Below, one piece after another: positions 1-11,996 of a DNA stretch of 64,000 nt. The translations under genes were made by a program, and so were the position numbers. This DNA comes from Phoronis australis (lineage: Eukaryota > Phoronida > Phoronidae): NCBI GenBank assembly GCA_002633005.1, contig NMRA01000128.1:667482-731481 (forward strand), in the 5' to 3' direction. Within the stretch, counting starts at the first letter, position 1. Every line of letters begins with the position of its first letter. The notes under the pieces are model-generated. The model was not told the DNA's origin, did no database searches, and was given only the letters and a program-made list of their open reading frames with translations.

Positions 1-1313
1 TTGACATCATTTGAAATTAGTTTAAGAGTGACAAATGTATTACCAATTAATATTAGTGTCACATTTCATATGTTATATCACAACATTAGAAACTCCAAAT
101 TTTTTTGAAAAATAAATATTACAGTTTCACCGGCAAAATAATAAATTTGAATACACCAACTAGCTAATTGCTTAGATGTTTTTGCAACTTACCTCTCACG
201 ACAACCCACGAGAGACATAAAACGAAAAAGAACGTAGTGATACGCATCTCTGTCACTGTTGTCGTCGGTTCCGATAGCAAACAGCCTTAGGTCTTAAAAC
301 ACCTATCTGTTTATGAAAGTCGATTAGACATCTTCCGACCCTTGCATCCGAAGATTTTGTCAATTAATTAGTCTTCCGATGTTATTTATTTTAAACGTCT
401 GCGTACTTTTGACGTTAATGCTTCTGAAGAGGTTGTCAACATTCCGATGACCTCTCTCAACCTGGGCGTCTCAGTAAATGAGTGCATACCTTCATCTGAG
501 TCGCCAACGTCGAGGTTTCAATTATTCATAAATTCAATCAACGCAGACGGTCATCAATATCAAAGGAATGGGGTCTTCTTATAGTATCCAGTAGAAAATC
601 CACTCAAGTGCTTAACAAGACGTTTTTCTGCTTCTATGCCGTGACATTGCACATGTATTAGGAATTAATTAGTTAAATTTGCAGCACATTTGACTCAGGG
701 TTCGCTCTCTCAAGATTCGCAGCATGAACACAAAAAACACGTGCTGTTACTAATAATATTAATGTTGTCGCTTAGCGATAAGCAGCTGTGCGTATCAATC
801 ACGTAAAATAACACCCGTTGTGACAAGCACGCTAATTTAATTAGTTTGTTGACCAGTTGATTTCGTCCTTGTGCAAAGCACATGGAGTTACTTTGAAGTC
901 CACTACATCCGGGTGACACACTTTGTTCAGAAATTATTTTAGAAACTTATTTTAAACTCAGGAAACAACATTTTGAAAGCCAAAAATGTGAATCCGAAAT
1001 ACTTCTTTATATGCCGGACAGGTGTAAAAAGGCATAGTTTTGAAGGCGTGTAAATCACAGAAAATCGAAATTTGACAAGATTCACGTAAAAAGGGACGTT
1101 TACCTTTGGGTTTTTTGGTTACTTTAGAATATTTTTACAGTAAAATGTATTTTGAGGTTTTGAACAATAACAATTCTTCCAAACCGGAAATGTGGCGTGA
1201 TGAGCAATCCTGAAAATTTTTGCCGGTTCGAGGGAGTTGTGTTCCCTTGCTCTTAAAGAGGCCTGGAACACGATAAACAGACTAAATGGCAATACTGAAA
1301 GTGGTTCTCTGCC
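1..1313. other. Intergenic, no gene recognised
   Basis: AT-rich DNA left of the segmental duplication. Only short chance reading frames occur and none shows a recognisable domain or coding pattern. The duplicated block starts near 1314, where the sequence begins to match 10421 onwards. Confidence 0.6.
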
Positions 1314-1741
1314 ACTTAAACAGAATTCACACTGTACTAGACGTTGCGAGATAGTACTTTCGTTAGGAATTGTTTAAAAATATTTTGACGAGCATTCGTG
1401 TTCCATGCCTCTTTTAAGTTCTGAAACTGTCCTCAAATGTCGATACCATTGAGCCATCTCATTGGTCGAGACTACTGTAGATTTTCGGTCCCAGTTTCTG
1501 TACATAAAAAGTTGCAGTTTGGCTTAAACGATGATGCCAGACATAAATATACAAAACTAACACATTCTTCGACTTGTTCATAGTGTTAAGCTTCTAGGTT
1601 GAAGGACGGTTATTTTTTATCAATTTTCACACAAAGAGCATGTCTAGGATTTCGCCTGGGAACATTGGAGTTCAAAAGTAAAGGTATTTACATTCTACCT
1701 GGAATTCGGAAATTTTCATTTTGACAGCTGAGATGATATCA

Positions 1742-2176
1742 GTGGCCGGTTGCATGAAACAGTCCCAAATAGGGACTCAACTAAGGTATCTAAGTCTTTT
1801 TGCGTATTTTTGTCTTCATGGATCTCACAGATGCAATATTTTTCCATCATTTCATCTTTATTATGATCTCCTCTCTGATTAATGGCATTTTTTAATAATA
1901 TAACTAAAAACTGAGCCCAGAGTTCATTGAAAATAAATAGGGACTCAGTCCTTAAATTGGGGGTGTTGCATGAAATGATCCCTAATTATTTTCGATAATA
2001 TTGACAATTAAACGCAGTAGAGTTCACTCTCGATTTGTATCAAAGTCAAAAGTTGACTTAGTAATGAAACTAAAACAATAAAAGGGCAATGATGTTTTCA
2101 CAAGTCCAAAATTACGCAGTAGATTTAGGGAACTTAGTTGAGTCCCTATTTGAGTCTGTTTTATGCAACCGGCCAC
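1742..2176. mobile_element. MITE with about 40-bp terminal inverted repeats
   Basis: The left end starts GTGGCCGGTTGCATGAAACA. The right end, read on the other strand, starts GTGGCCGGTTGCATAAAACA. The match continues with few mismatches through AATAGGGACTCAACTAAG on both arms. No coding capacity is seen in the 435 bp. A related copy with a truncated right end lies at 10791-11190 inside the second duplication copy, so insertion predates the duplication. I could not settle the target-site duplication or the superfamily. Confidence 0.75.
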
Positions 2177-2870
2177 AGAGTTATTAAAATATTTTGAGGA
2201 TTCATGCGTAACTTTGCATGTCTATGGCGATTTCCGTAAAAATCACAATTTTTAAGAAAAAACATTCACGTGACTATAAACATTCAATCGTCGTTTTGTG
2301 CACGCAAGACGTTTCTGCGCGTATCAAGGATTTTAAAAATATAGTTTTCTGAGTTAACCCTTCGACTTTTATGACATGTGTCGTGGAGAACTGGGGCTCT
2401 TGATAAGGCATGGAGTGTGTTGCCTTCCTTCAATAAAAACGACAGCAGAATGTTATAAATTAAATAAACAATTCCTTATCAAATGTCGCATTTTGCGTAT
2501 TGACATTTTTAAGAATTAAAAAACTGCAATTTCAATATTTCAGATAATAAAAATGATAACACCTCAATAAAAATGTACACACAATATTTATATTTGTAAA
2601 AAGTTAAGTGTAAAACAGAAACGTGTTATTTACTATATCATAACTGAATTGTTAACACAATCTATATTAGTGTAGTCCGAGTTCATACTCTCGCAACCTT
2701 TTGAACACCGTGGTGTACTGGCGGGTATTGTTTGTGAATATGTCCACTTTACCTCCCAAATGAGTTAAAATACCCATTTCCAACGGTATTACCGGCACAC
2801 CTAAACATGACTGACCCTACAGAAGTTTGAAGTTGGACATAGATGATAAACTTAAACAGTTACAGGCGGT

Positions 2871-2982
2871 AATGGTCTGATATAACGTGTCCGAATTTTG
2901 AGAACCAGTCTTCCCCACTAATTCACTAAATAACCGACATCAAATTGGTTCTCAAAATGCGGGCACGTTATGTCAGACTATT
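2871..2982. mobile_element. Palindromic MITE (TTTTGAGAACCA family)
   Basis: A nearly complete palindrome of 112 bp: both arms, read inwards, contain GTCTGA, then ATAACGTG, then TTTTGAGAACCA, with a loop of about 30 bases. A second member with the same inner arm TTTTGAGAAC and similar loop words (CCCCA, ATCAAA) lies at 55795-55895 in a UBR2 intron. It is non-coding. Confidence 0.65.
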
Positions 2983-3053
2983 GTCGTTACAGGCTACATT
3001 CTGATATGACGTCAATACCTACAAATAGGTCTTCCTTGATTGTAAGCCCAACT

Positions 3054-5078
3054 TCAACTTGAGGTTTTGTGGTTGAAAGGTAAGTTATGGGTGTTTTCCC
3101 AATGACGATAGTACAGCTGGTAAAGTAAAAATGTGACTACGACAAAAACAAAGACGAGCACAGAAATCTTTAACCAAGGCAGTTGAGAGTAGGGTCGTCC
3201 TTCGGCCTTCTCGTCGCTAGATGTCGTAGAGAATCCAGTCGCAACACTTGTGAAGGACTTGGACGACCGCGTTACACTGCAATACAAACTCACATTGTTA
3301 GCTTTACACTCTAATGAAGGGTTTGGCACTTGAATATTTGCTCACGACATTTTTGTCCGTGAAGATATAATGAGAATACAACAGCTTTAAACGATACAAC
3401 ACGTTTATAAGCCGTTACCAAGAACGATTAGTACAACAATAGTCAAATGTGGTCCATAAAATAAGTCCTTCATGAAATATGCAGATGTAAACAATGAAGT
3501 GAAAATGCTTAAAAGCTTTCTGAATTGTTGGTGGATTTTTGATGAAACAACGCCCTCTAGTCGCAATTCGCACCAGCTTTACAGAAATTGTGTATGATAA
3601 TGATTATGATAATTATCGAGGACTGAAACAGTGTGGATCACTGGTTCGGTCTAATTGATTGATTGGTTGGTTTTACAGCACGTGATAACAAATTAATATG
3701 ATAGATGAAATAGCATTATACGAGAAAACTAAATTGTGTACAACCAAGATTGCATCAAAATACGTTTCGCAGTCCCTTACAGATGACAAGTCAAACAAGA
3801 CGGACAAAATAATAATAATAGAAAACACTGAATCTGAGGACTCTCATTTTGGAGACCTGGGTTAAGTCTTTGCACTTCAAGCAGATCCTCCAGCGTTGCA
3901 CAAAAAGTCTCCCACTCTTATGCGCTTGGTTTTCAGTTCTGCTAATACGCACTCCGATTTTTCGTATAGAACTGCCTTATGAAACTAATCTAAGCCGTTT
4001 AGACAGGTGCTCCGACATTAGATTTTGAGTAGCACAGAATCTTGGAAACTGGATTCAATGCTGTGGTCGGCTAAAATAAAAAACGTAAATAATAATAATG
4101 ATATTATCTATTGTTGTAAAAGGTAAATCATCTTACCGTTTAGTAACGCTGGTTTCTTTTCCCTGTTCGACTTTTTTTGGGTTTGTCGTCTTCACAGACT
4201 GGTCAAGAATATCTCCTGACGTCTGCTTTAATAATTTGACGGCACTGTCCTTTTCCCGCATTTCTAATAGGTGTTCGTCTCTTCATACTGTCATCACTGA
4301 ACTCGTCTCCTGCAACTCCATCACTTGTCTGCAAGGCGTAATTGACAGGTTCGAGATTTTGTTCATCGGAAACATTGTCGACTGGGTCATGTAACTTGTG
4401 CTCAACATATCTTTTAGTCTTACCTAAATGCACGATTTGTTTTAATTAACTTAATTACTTCTGGGAAGTTTTAGCTTTTTGCTTTCTTGAAAAATCACAT
4501 TACATAAATTCTCCAAGGCTGACTAATTACTGACTATCTTTTATAAACTAATGCAGAAATAAAGAAGAAAGTTTGAAAACGTTTTACTATAGTTAGAGAA
4601 ACTAACACAACAGATGCCATTCATTCTATTGCTTATGTTCTACATTGTATATATGAAGCAACTATTCGAAGCTAAATAGCCACCATATAGAATATTAACA
4701 CGGTGTTAAATTCTGAAAATTAGCCAAAGCTTAGGAATTCATCTTTGGAAATTGCTGGATCGCCTGCCGTCGAAATATTATTAGTTCTTAACAAAATATT
4801 ACTACCAGGTTTCCATCATTTATAGACTATATTTTGGCAATGTTTATTGTGTCTAATCCTAAGAGTTTGTCTGCTACTGTTTCATCAACGTTGTATTTCT
4901 CAAACTTATCGCTTAACTCACCGCCATTCGCTGCTTCGACTGTAATGTCTTCCAGGCCTTCGGGATGCTTCGCCTCGTCATTCACGACCGACGCTATTTC
5001 CGAGTTTCCGTTAACAACCGTAGTTTTCGCTATGGCGTTACAGTTTACGTCAACTTTACTTCGTCGGCTTGATTTTTT
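3054..5078 (-). pseudogene. LAP2-like C-terminal cassette, copy 1 (broken)
   Basis: Three exons of the LAP2-like cassette survive: exon 2 at 4922-5078, exon 3 at 4289-4423 and exon 5 at 3054-3276. Exon 5 still encodes the membrane segment WLKISVLVFVFVVVTFLLYQ, with an in-frame loss of seven residues before it. Exon 4 is destroyed: about 475 bp present in the other copies is missing, fusing the middle of exon 4 (near 4258) directly to intron sequence downstream of exon 3. That removes the exon 4 acceptor and its first codons, and reading through the junction is out of frame. Exon 3 to exon 5 splicing would also shift frame (phase 1 into phase 2). I therefore call it a pseudogenised copy. It has no LEM-like exon 1 of its own. 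Confidence 0.8.
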
Positions 5079-6934
5079 CTGAAACAAAATGTCCATTTAA
5101 GTGATAAGTATCAGACAAAAACGATAACTTTAATTTTCGAGACGATGTTCCGTCAACTCAATTCCAACTGGAGGTGATGTCATTCCCTCATAGTTCACCG
5201 GATTTTGTTGCACTACGTTGCCTTTATACGCGTGTAACGTGTTTAGGTCTAAAAAGTAATTATTTCTCATGAAATTTTATTGATAGAGGGGTGGCCAAGT
5301 TCCTGGCGACCCCCCTCTCAGAGTTTACCCCAAGCCGCAAAATCCACGGGCCCGGCCTAAGGGATGTGTGCGAAACTGGCAGGGGGCAGGGGGTGAGTGG
5401 TGACGATAGGGAGGAATCTGAAATTCGTAGCCAATTTGGAGGGCATAGTTTGGAAAAGTAGAATTACTTAATGTCCCAATAATACTTACCTTACTAAGGG
5501 CCTGGTAATGATAACAGTAATTCTCACGTCAACCACGTCATATACAACCACGAACAGGACTTTCCTCTAATTCATTTGTATACTTACTTTTGGACAGCGA
5601 ATGGGAGACGCCAAAATGAGGACAATCTAATGCATACAATGCACATTGGAAGTGAGTTGTTGGCAATACCGAAATGTCATGATGAAATATTGTCTTATCC
5701 TCGATACCTGGGTCATTGACTGTTGGCGTCCAGGGGTATTTGACACAAACAACAGACTGACCTACATGCCCAAAATGGTAATGGTGCTACACAATAAAAT
5801 TAAATAAAATAGAATTGACATTAAAACTGACAGACACTGCAGTTGAAAGCAATGACTAAAAGTTCTACATCACAGTTTTTTTGTTCTTGTGACCCGTCCA
5901 CTCTGCTTATGTAGTCAACCAGTTTTATTACGGAAATTTCTCTTTTTTATGTAAGTATACGGCATATCTTTTCCAGTTTTTTAACATTTTTCAAACTAAA
6001 TGTGTAACGTTTTACCAGTGCGTTTATACTTAAGCAGAAGACATAGTTAAATTTAGGAAGATTTTGAACAGCTGGCATTTAGAAATGTGGCGGTATGTAG
6101 CTACGACCTATACATTGTCATGTCATGTTTAGGAAAGCATGCAATATCTGAGCGACGATCCAAACGTTATGAAAACAAAGTAGTTTGGATTCGCAATTAT
6201 TAACGGCGTACGCTGATCCATAGGGATATGAAACGGTTTTAAAATTCCCTTAGGCTGATTGTTTTGTTTGTGTTCTGGGTGGGGTTGCGACTGCAGGTGC
6301 GAACCCAAAACTAGTTTACACTGGAGAAATTTCCCAAGGACGTGAACAGAGGCAACACATAGGATAAATCGACTAAAATATATGAACATAGTACAATGAT
6401 TCAACGATGTAAAAAATGGGGGGTTGTGGACGTTACATGTTCTTTTGAGAACACAAGCCCTTTCATTTGTTCATGAGAGTGTCGCACTTATCGCACGGCG
6501 ATCTGGAAAACGCGGATCACGTTCAGTTACAATGATAGATTTACAGTAACCCAATGTGTTCTTTTGAAAATGCGTGCATCTCACTTGTTCATACTCGAAA
6601 ATGTAATGCAATCGTCGCTGTCCAATGCACGCTTGAATGTGGAAGTCACCGACAGAGCAAGCTCATTTGTCTCAATAGCAGATTTCATCGCAAGGTGTTA
6701 CTTTGAGAATGTGTGCATTGTATTCGTTCAAACAAGCGTAATACAGTCCTTGCTGTACAATGCACGCGTGAATCCGTAAGTCACTGATGGAACACGCTTG
6801 GAATGGCTAATTTCTGGGCAATCCAATGTTTTCTTCTGAGAATGCATGCAATACACTCATTCACATGAGTGCTTCCTTTGAAGCACCAAAGGGTTCTTAA
6901 ACGAGTACATTTCTACGCGTTGAAATGAGCTTAA
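5079..6934. other. Non-coding part of duplication copy 1
   Basis: No gene seen. The stretch includes a G/C-rich patch near 5300-5400 and sequence conserved in all three duplication copies (for example at 6129-6404 and 6564-6779). Its reading frames differ between copies by indels, so they are not taken as genes. Confidence 0.5.
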
Positions 6935-7235
6935 TCAATGGGTACTTTTGTTTAATCTACGTGTACTTTTGCTTAAATTACGCGTACTGAATTTACACGT
7001 GCTTTGGCATAATCTACACACATTAATTTTAATAACGCGTACTTTTGTTGAATTTACTCGTACTTTTGCTTACTCTACGCGTACTTTGCCTAATTTACGC
7101 GTACTTATACTGAATTTACACGTGCTTTGGCCTAATCTACTCGTATTATTAATTAGGCGTAATTTTGTTTAATCTACGTGTACGTTTGACTAATCTATGC
7201 GTGCTTTTGATGAAGTAACACGTCCTTTTGTGAGT
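6935..7235. repeat. Degenerate minisatellite, TAATCTACGCGTACTTTTG-like unit
   Basis: About a dozen imperfect repeats of roughly 20-24 bp built from a TAATYTAC core, an ACGCGTAC or ACGTGTAC core and a TTTTG spacer. The same array is shorter in duplication copies 2 and 3 (15585-15765 and 20925-21105). The open frame across it is a product of the repeat and is not called as a gene. Confidence 0.75.
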
Positions 7236-7527
7236 TTATTACAAATGGACAATTCTTACTGTTGACTGACTTTCGAACACTCGATGAAATCAAAGCTGTT
7301 GATTAAATGCATTTGAATCATTTCTTTGAGTGGTGTTCAAATTAGCCAGGCCAGCAGAGTGTTTGTCTGCGACGAGACAGTGCAATGCTCGATTCCGCGC
7401 TGAGGCTAGTATCAGAAGATTTTTCGCCCCGAGATTGTATTTTTAATATAAAATGTGAAAACTTATAGAATTCTGTAGGATATTTGCATTGTCATAGGAA
7501 TCCTATAGGATATTCTCGCAGGGGCTG

Positions 7528-8213
7528 AGGCCCCCCAATTGTAAATACCGGGAAAGCATAACAGCATCAAGGCATACTGCCCAAACGACTAAAAACGGAA
7601 CCGTATTTTAATACACTTTGAAAAACCACTAATGGAATTGGTCGGAATTAACGTTTGTCAACTTTATGGATACATTGAGTGAATTGCTCAGGCAAAATAT
7701 ACCAGATCGTGTTTGAATTACAAGATTTTGTACTGTCTCGCTCGAAGTGTCCCCCGAAATAGTATGCTTGCTGAAAATCGTTGTGGGGAAAAGAATCTTT
7801 ACGAAGCAGAAGTCGCTCATGTAAACACTCGCCTTGAGTATCATTGAACTTGGATTTTTTATGGTAGATTATCTGACGTGAGATTTACGGATTTAACAAG
7901 GTGCTCGAAAAGTGATCGTAAGTAAAGATTCTGCGTGTTTGAGATATAATTTACAAACTGTGACAAGCTACAACGAGAGTGCACCACAAATCAGAAAATA
8001 TCTTGGACGTCCCGAACACCGGGCGGGATACCCCGACTCCATGCCCAGGTGGGTGCCGGAGTCACACATGCCTTCGACAGCAAAAATTCCTAACCGTGAA
8101 ATTCGGAAGTTTTGGGAAGGGCCTCTGTTCAAATTCCCAAAGGACGATATTGCACGATTAAGATTATTGTGTCCTTATGGGGACATAACGAGACACCACT
8201 GCTGCATTATTAA
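7528..8213. repeat. First copy of a 0.57-kb near-identical pair
   Basis: From about 7651 to 8213 this is nearly base-identical to 8258-8821. The two copies are separated by a single N at 8214, and 8215-8255 repeats 7437-7477. Both copies hold the same open frame (7912-8232 and 8520-8837) with no recognisable domain. Because the copies are nearly identical, conservation of that frame says nothing about selection. Confidence 0.8.
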
Positions 8214-8214
8214 N
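8214..8214. other. Single-N assembly join
   Basis: One ambiguous base placed exactly between two overlapping near-identical stretches. This is the pattern left when the ends of two overlapping haplotype contigs are scaffolded without merging. Confidence 0.7.
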
Positions 8215-8821
8215 ATTGTATTTTTAATATAAAATGTGAAAACTTATAGAATTCTATAACGTTTGTCAACTTTATGGATACATTGAGTGAATTACTCAGG
8301 CAAAATATACCAGATCGTGTTTGAATTACAAGATTTTGTACTGTCTCGCTCGAAGTGTCCCCCGAAATAGTATGCTTGTTGAAAATCGTTGTGGGGAAAA
8401 GAATCTTTACGAAGCAGAAGTCGCTCATGTAAACACTCGCCTTGAGTATCATTGAACTTGGATTTTTTATGGTAGATTATCTGACGTGAGATTTACGGAT
8501 TTAACAAGGTGCTCGAAAAGTGATCGTAAGTAAAGATTCTGCGTGTTTGAGATATAATTTACAAACTGTGACAAGCTACAACGAGAGTGCACCACAAATC
8601 AGAAAATATCTTGGACGTCCCGAACACCGGGCGGGATACCCCGACTCCATGCCCAGGTGGGTGCCGGAGTCACACATGCCTTCGACAGCAAAAATTCCTA
8701 ACCGTGAAATTCGGAAGTTTTGGGAAGGGCCTCTGTTCAAATTCCCAAAGGACGATATTGCACGATTAAGATTATTGTGTCCTTATGGGGACATAACGAG
8801 ACACCACTGCTGCATTATTAA
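8215..8821. repeat. Second copy of the 0.57-kb pair
   Basis: It begins with a copy of 7437-7477, skips about 173 bp that are present at 7478-7650, and then follows 7651-8213 almost exactly. The skipped segment would be an indel polymorphism if the pair is allelic. Confidence 0.75.
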
Positions 8822-10139
8822 TTACAGGAGGGTCTAACTCAAATTCCCAAAAGTCTACACTGCTCCATTGTTGATATGGACGGTCGGAGAACGCAGAGAT
8901 ACCGGAGTTACATTATTAAACACAAAATACACAGTGAGCAATAAAAAAAAACGGTTGTATATCCCAAGGTCCATTAAAGTTTTATTCCTCAGCGTGTCGT
9001 CTGTATGATTTATTTTACAAATTGGATGGGTGCCACATCTCGTGACGCATGATTATCCAAAGTCCATTGGTGCATGTACTCTGAATGCAATCGAAGCGTA
9101 CACTGATATGCTGGGAGTGCAGACACATAACACCGTCGACAAATAATTTGAGAGTACGAAAATACCGAAGGGTGTTCCGTATGTGTAGCTATGATACGAT
9201 AACGCCTTAGCGCAGCGCCACCTATATGGTCATGTATAGCGTTTGCCCACAAAGTGCCGTCCATTCATTCGACAAACAAGTTACTATCACTTAGGCGACA
9301 GTACCTGTCCCATTTCAAATGAATATCACCTGCACTGCGACCCCAAGTGGTCTCTTGATCATTTTGTGTCTGTTCATCTAAACTCCTTAAAGAATCATGA
9401 TGAAATGTGACACTGGTGTATTCCTATTGAGAAGAGCTTTGCTTTACACCCCCTAGAGCCTACTTTAAATTTATTTGCATTGTCCCCTTTAGTGGGAATG
9501 TTTATAATAATGATGAGCCCTTGTATCTGCGCTATATGCTGGGCACACATCAACGATGGGCGTTGCTCTTATTAGGATAAAGGTCTGCAACTACATGAGC
9601 TTCCCAACTAAGTGTCAGATTTATACCTGGCGACAATGACAAATGTAATCTGCATTTATAACAAGAGACAGAATTGTGCCCCAAGCCATACCAAAGCGTA
9701 TATCGAGTAAAAAACTGTGATCTCCAATTTCCCATTTCAATTTTATATAATACGTTCTGTTGCGTATTGATAATGTAACATAAAATTCTGAAATGTTAGG
9801 ACTTTGAAAAATCACTGAATTGTTTCACTATATCACAGATAACCTTGATAATGTCGATCCTATCTGCTTAATTAGCCTGTTCAAGACATGAATGAGGAGG
9901 TCTATTTTGACGATGCCAAGCGACAACAAGTCTTCCGACTTAGATGGTATTTTCGCTGAGAATTTGAAGTTTGCGTCTCCCAAACTTCATCTCTTAATAT
10001 TGAGTCAATGTTTCACGTGCCTTTTCCCGAAACAGTTCTTCATGGGGTACCGCCTGACTCATTAACAACTGTCACCTAAAAATAACTATAGTCGCATTAT
10101 CCAGTAACTATTGTTAGTAAGGGGTTTTAATTCATTATT
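8822..10139. other. Unique spacer, no gene recognised
   Basis: Single-copy sequence between duplication copies 1 and 2. Short minus-strand frames at 9010-9264 and 9550-9815 have no recognisable domain and no plausible splice partners. Confidence 0.5.
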
Positions 10140-10400
10140 TTGGATCGCATGTATCAGCGCATTAATACTCAGCCTCATCTGTTTGGATTTAAAGAAAGCT
10201 ATGGAAAAGAACAGTGTACTTATGTCATGGAAGAAATTATCAATGCATTCCAACTTTTGAACAGAATTTATGCTTTCTTGATGCTAGCAACGCATTTGAA
10301 TAGTAAATTTTCAACATTCTCCAAAATTTCAAATGGCGTAAGACAAGGTCTTTATTTTTATTATTTAAGTCGAGACTGCTACGCTGTCACTCTATTCTTT
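10140..10400 (+). pseudogene. Non-LTR retrotransposon reverse transcriptase remnant
   Basis: The translated plus strand contains FGFKESYGKEQCTYVMEEII followed by SNGVRQG. These resemble two landmarks of LINE reverse transcriptases: the FGF(K)..(G)T..C block with its following helix, and the NGVRQG block that normally precedes the catalytic region. The aspartate-containing stretch expected between them is mostly gone, and the frame ends soon after, so this is an internally deleted, dead fragment. It lies immediately left of duplication copy 2. The clade cannot be assigned from so little sequence. Confidence 0.6.
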
Positions 10401-10790
10401 CAACCATGTGTGGGCTGAACTCTTAAACAGAATTCACATTGTACTAGACGTTGCGAGATAGTACTTTCGTCAGGAATTGTTTAAAAAATATTTTGACGAG
10501 CATTCGTTTCCATGCCTCTTTTAAGTTCTGAAACTGTGCTCAATCGTCGAAACTACTGTAGATTTTCGGTCCCAGTTTTTTCACAGAAGTTGTAGTTTGG
10601 CTTAAACGATGATGCCAGACACAAATATATATTCTTCGACTTGTTCATAGTGTTAAGCTTCTAGTTTGAAGAAAGGTTATTTTTATCAATTTTCACACAA
10701 AAAGCGTGTCTAAGATTTCGCCTGGGAACATTGAAGTTCAAAAGTAAAAGTTTTTACTTTGACAGCTGAGATTATATCAGTGGCCGGTTG

Positions 10791-11190
10791 AATGAAACAG
10801 TCCCAAATAGGGACTCAACTAAGGTATGTAAGTGATTTTGCGTATTTTTGTCTTCATGGATCTCACAGATGCAATATTTTTCCATCATTTCATCTTTATT
10901 ATGATCTCCTCTCTGATTAATGGCATTTTTTAATAATATAACTAAAAACTGAGCCCAGAGTTCATTGAAAATAAATAGGCACTCAGTCCTTAAATTGGAG
11001 GTGTTCCATGAAATGATCCCTAATTATTTTCGAGAATATTGACAATTTAACGCGGTAGAATTCGCTCTCGATTTGTATCAAAATCAAAAGTTGACTTAGT
11101 AATGAAACTAAAACAGTGCAAGGGCAAGTCCAAAAATACGCAGTAGATTTAGGGAACCTGGTTGATTCGCTATTTGGGTCTGTTTCATGC
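10791..11190. mobile_element. MITE copy with truncated right inverted repeat
   Basis: Counterpart of the MITE at 1742-2176. The left arm begins GTGGCCGGTTGAATGAAACA. The right arm stops at TTTCATGCATG, where the terminal AACCGGCCAC and about 45 bp of flank have been lost relative to copy 1. The loss is apparently between two TGCA words. Confidence 0.65.
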
Positions 11191-11996
11191 ATGTCTATGG
11201 CGATTTCCGTAAAAAATCATAATTTTTAAGAAAAAAAACCCAGTCACGTGACTACAAACATTCAATCGTCGTTTTGTGCACATAAGACGTTTCTGCGCGT
11301 AACAACAGTTTTAAAAATATATTGTTTCCTGAGTTAACCCTTAGACTTTTATGACATATGTGAAGAACTGAGGCTCTTTATAGCGGATGGTATGTGTTGT
11401 CTTCATTCAATACAAACGACAGCAGAATGTTATAAATTAAATCAAAAATCAAATGTCGCAATTTGCTATTGACATTTTTAAGAATTAAAAATTTTCAGTT
11501 TCAATATTTGAGATAATAAAAATGATAACAACTCAATCAATGTACAAACAATTTTTATATTCGTAAAAAGGTTTATTTACTATAATTGAATTGTTAAATC
11601 TATATTATTGTATCTGATTACAAAATAAAACAGAAGAAAATAATGTATAGTAAAACATTGCTACTTTTATCTAAATATACCCAGACTCGTGAGAAACAGC
11701 ATTTTAGATATCTCATAACCTGAGAATCTTTTGTTTCTCAATGCCAAGATTCCTGAATACAAAACTGAGTTCATTTCTTCGCAACCTTTTGAACACGGTG
11801 GAGTATCGGTGGGTATGGTTTGTATATATGTCCATTTTATGTACCCAAATGAGTTAATTAAAATACCCGTTTCCAACGGTATTACTGGCACACCTAAACA
11901 TGACTGACCCTTCAGATATTTGAAATTGGATATAGATGATAAACATTAAACAGTTATAGGCCTACAAATAGATCTTCCTTTATTGTAAGCCCAACT

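Larger units (their letters stand above)
1314..7527. repeat. Segmental duplication, copy 1
   Basis: This block matches 10421-16048 in the same order and orientation, and its part from about 2700 on matches 17052-21400. It carries the broken third cassette of the LAP2-like gene, a MITE, a palindromic element and an ACGCGTAC-type minisatellite. It is visibly more diverged from the other two copies than they are from each other, with several deletions and insertions, so it looks like a true and older tandem duplication. Similarity ends near 7527, inside a short TAGGAATCCTATAGGATA motif. The shared flank at 16049-17050 and 21400-22380 is absent here. Confidence 0.8.

Noticed and set aside
4834-5082. 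Plus-strand frames opposite LAP2-like exon 2 (also 13525-13773)
   Set aside because: They are the antisense shadow of the minus-strand exon, whose splice sites and phases are coherent.
7912-8837. Open frames of about 105 codons repeated at 7912-8232 and 8520-8837
   Set aside because: The DNA copies are nearly identical, so the shared frame is not evidence of selection. No domain or splice partner is seen.
9010-9815. Minus-strand frames in the unique spacer between duplication copies 1 and 2
   Set aside because: Short, without known motifs and without plausible exon borders.
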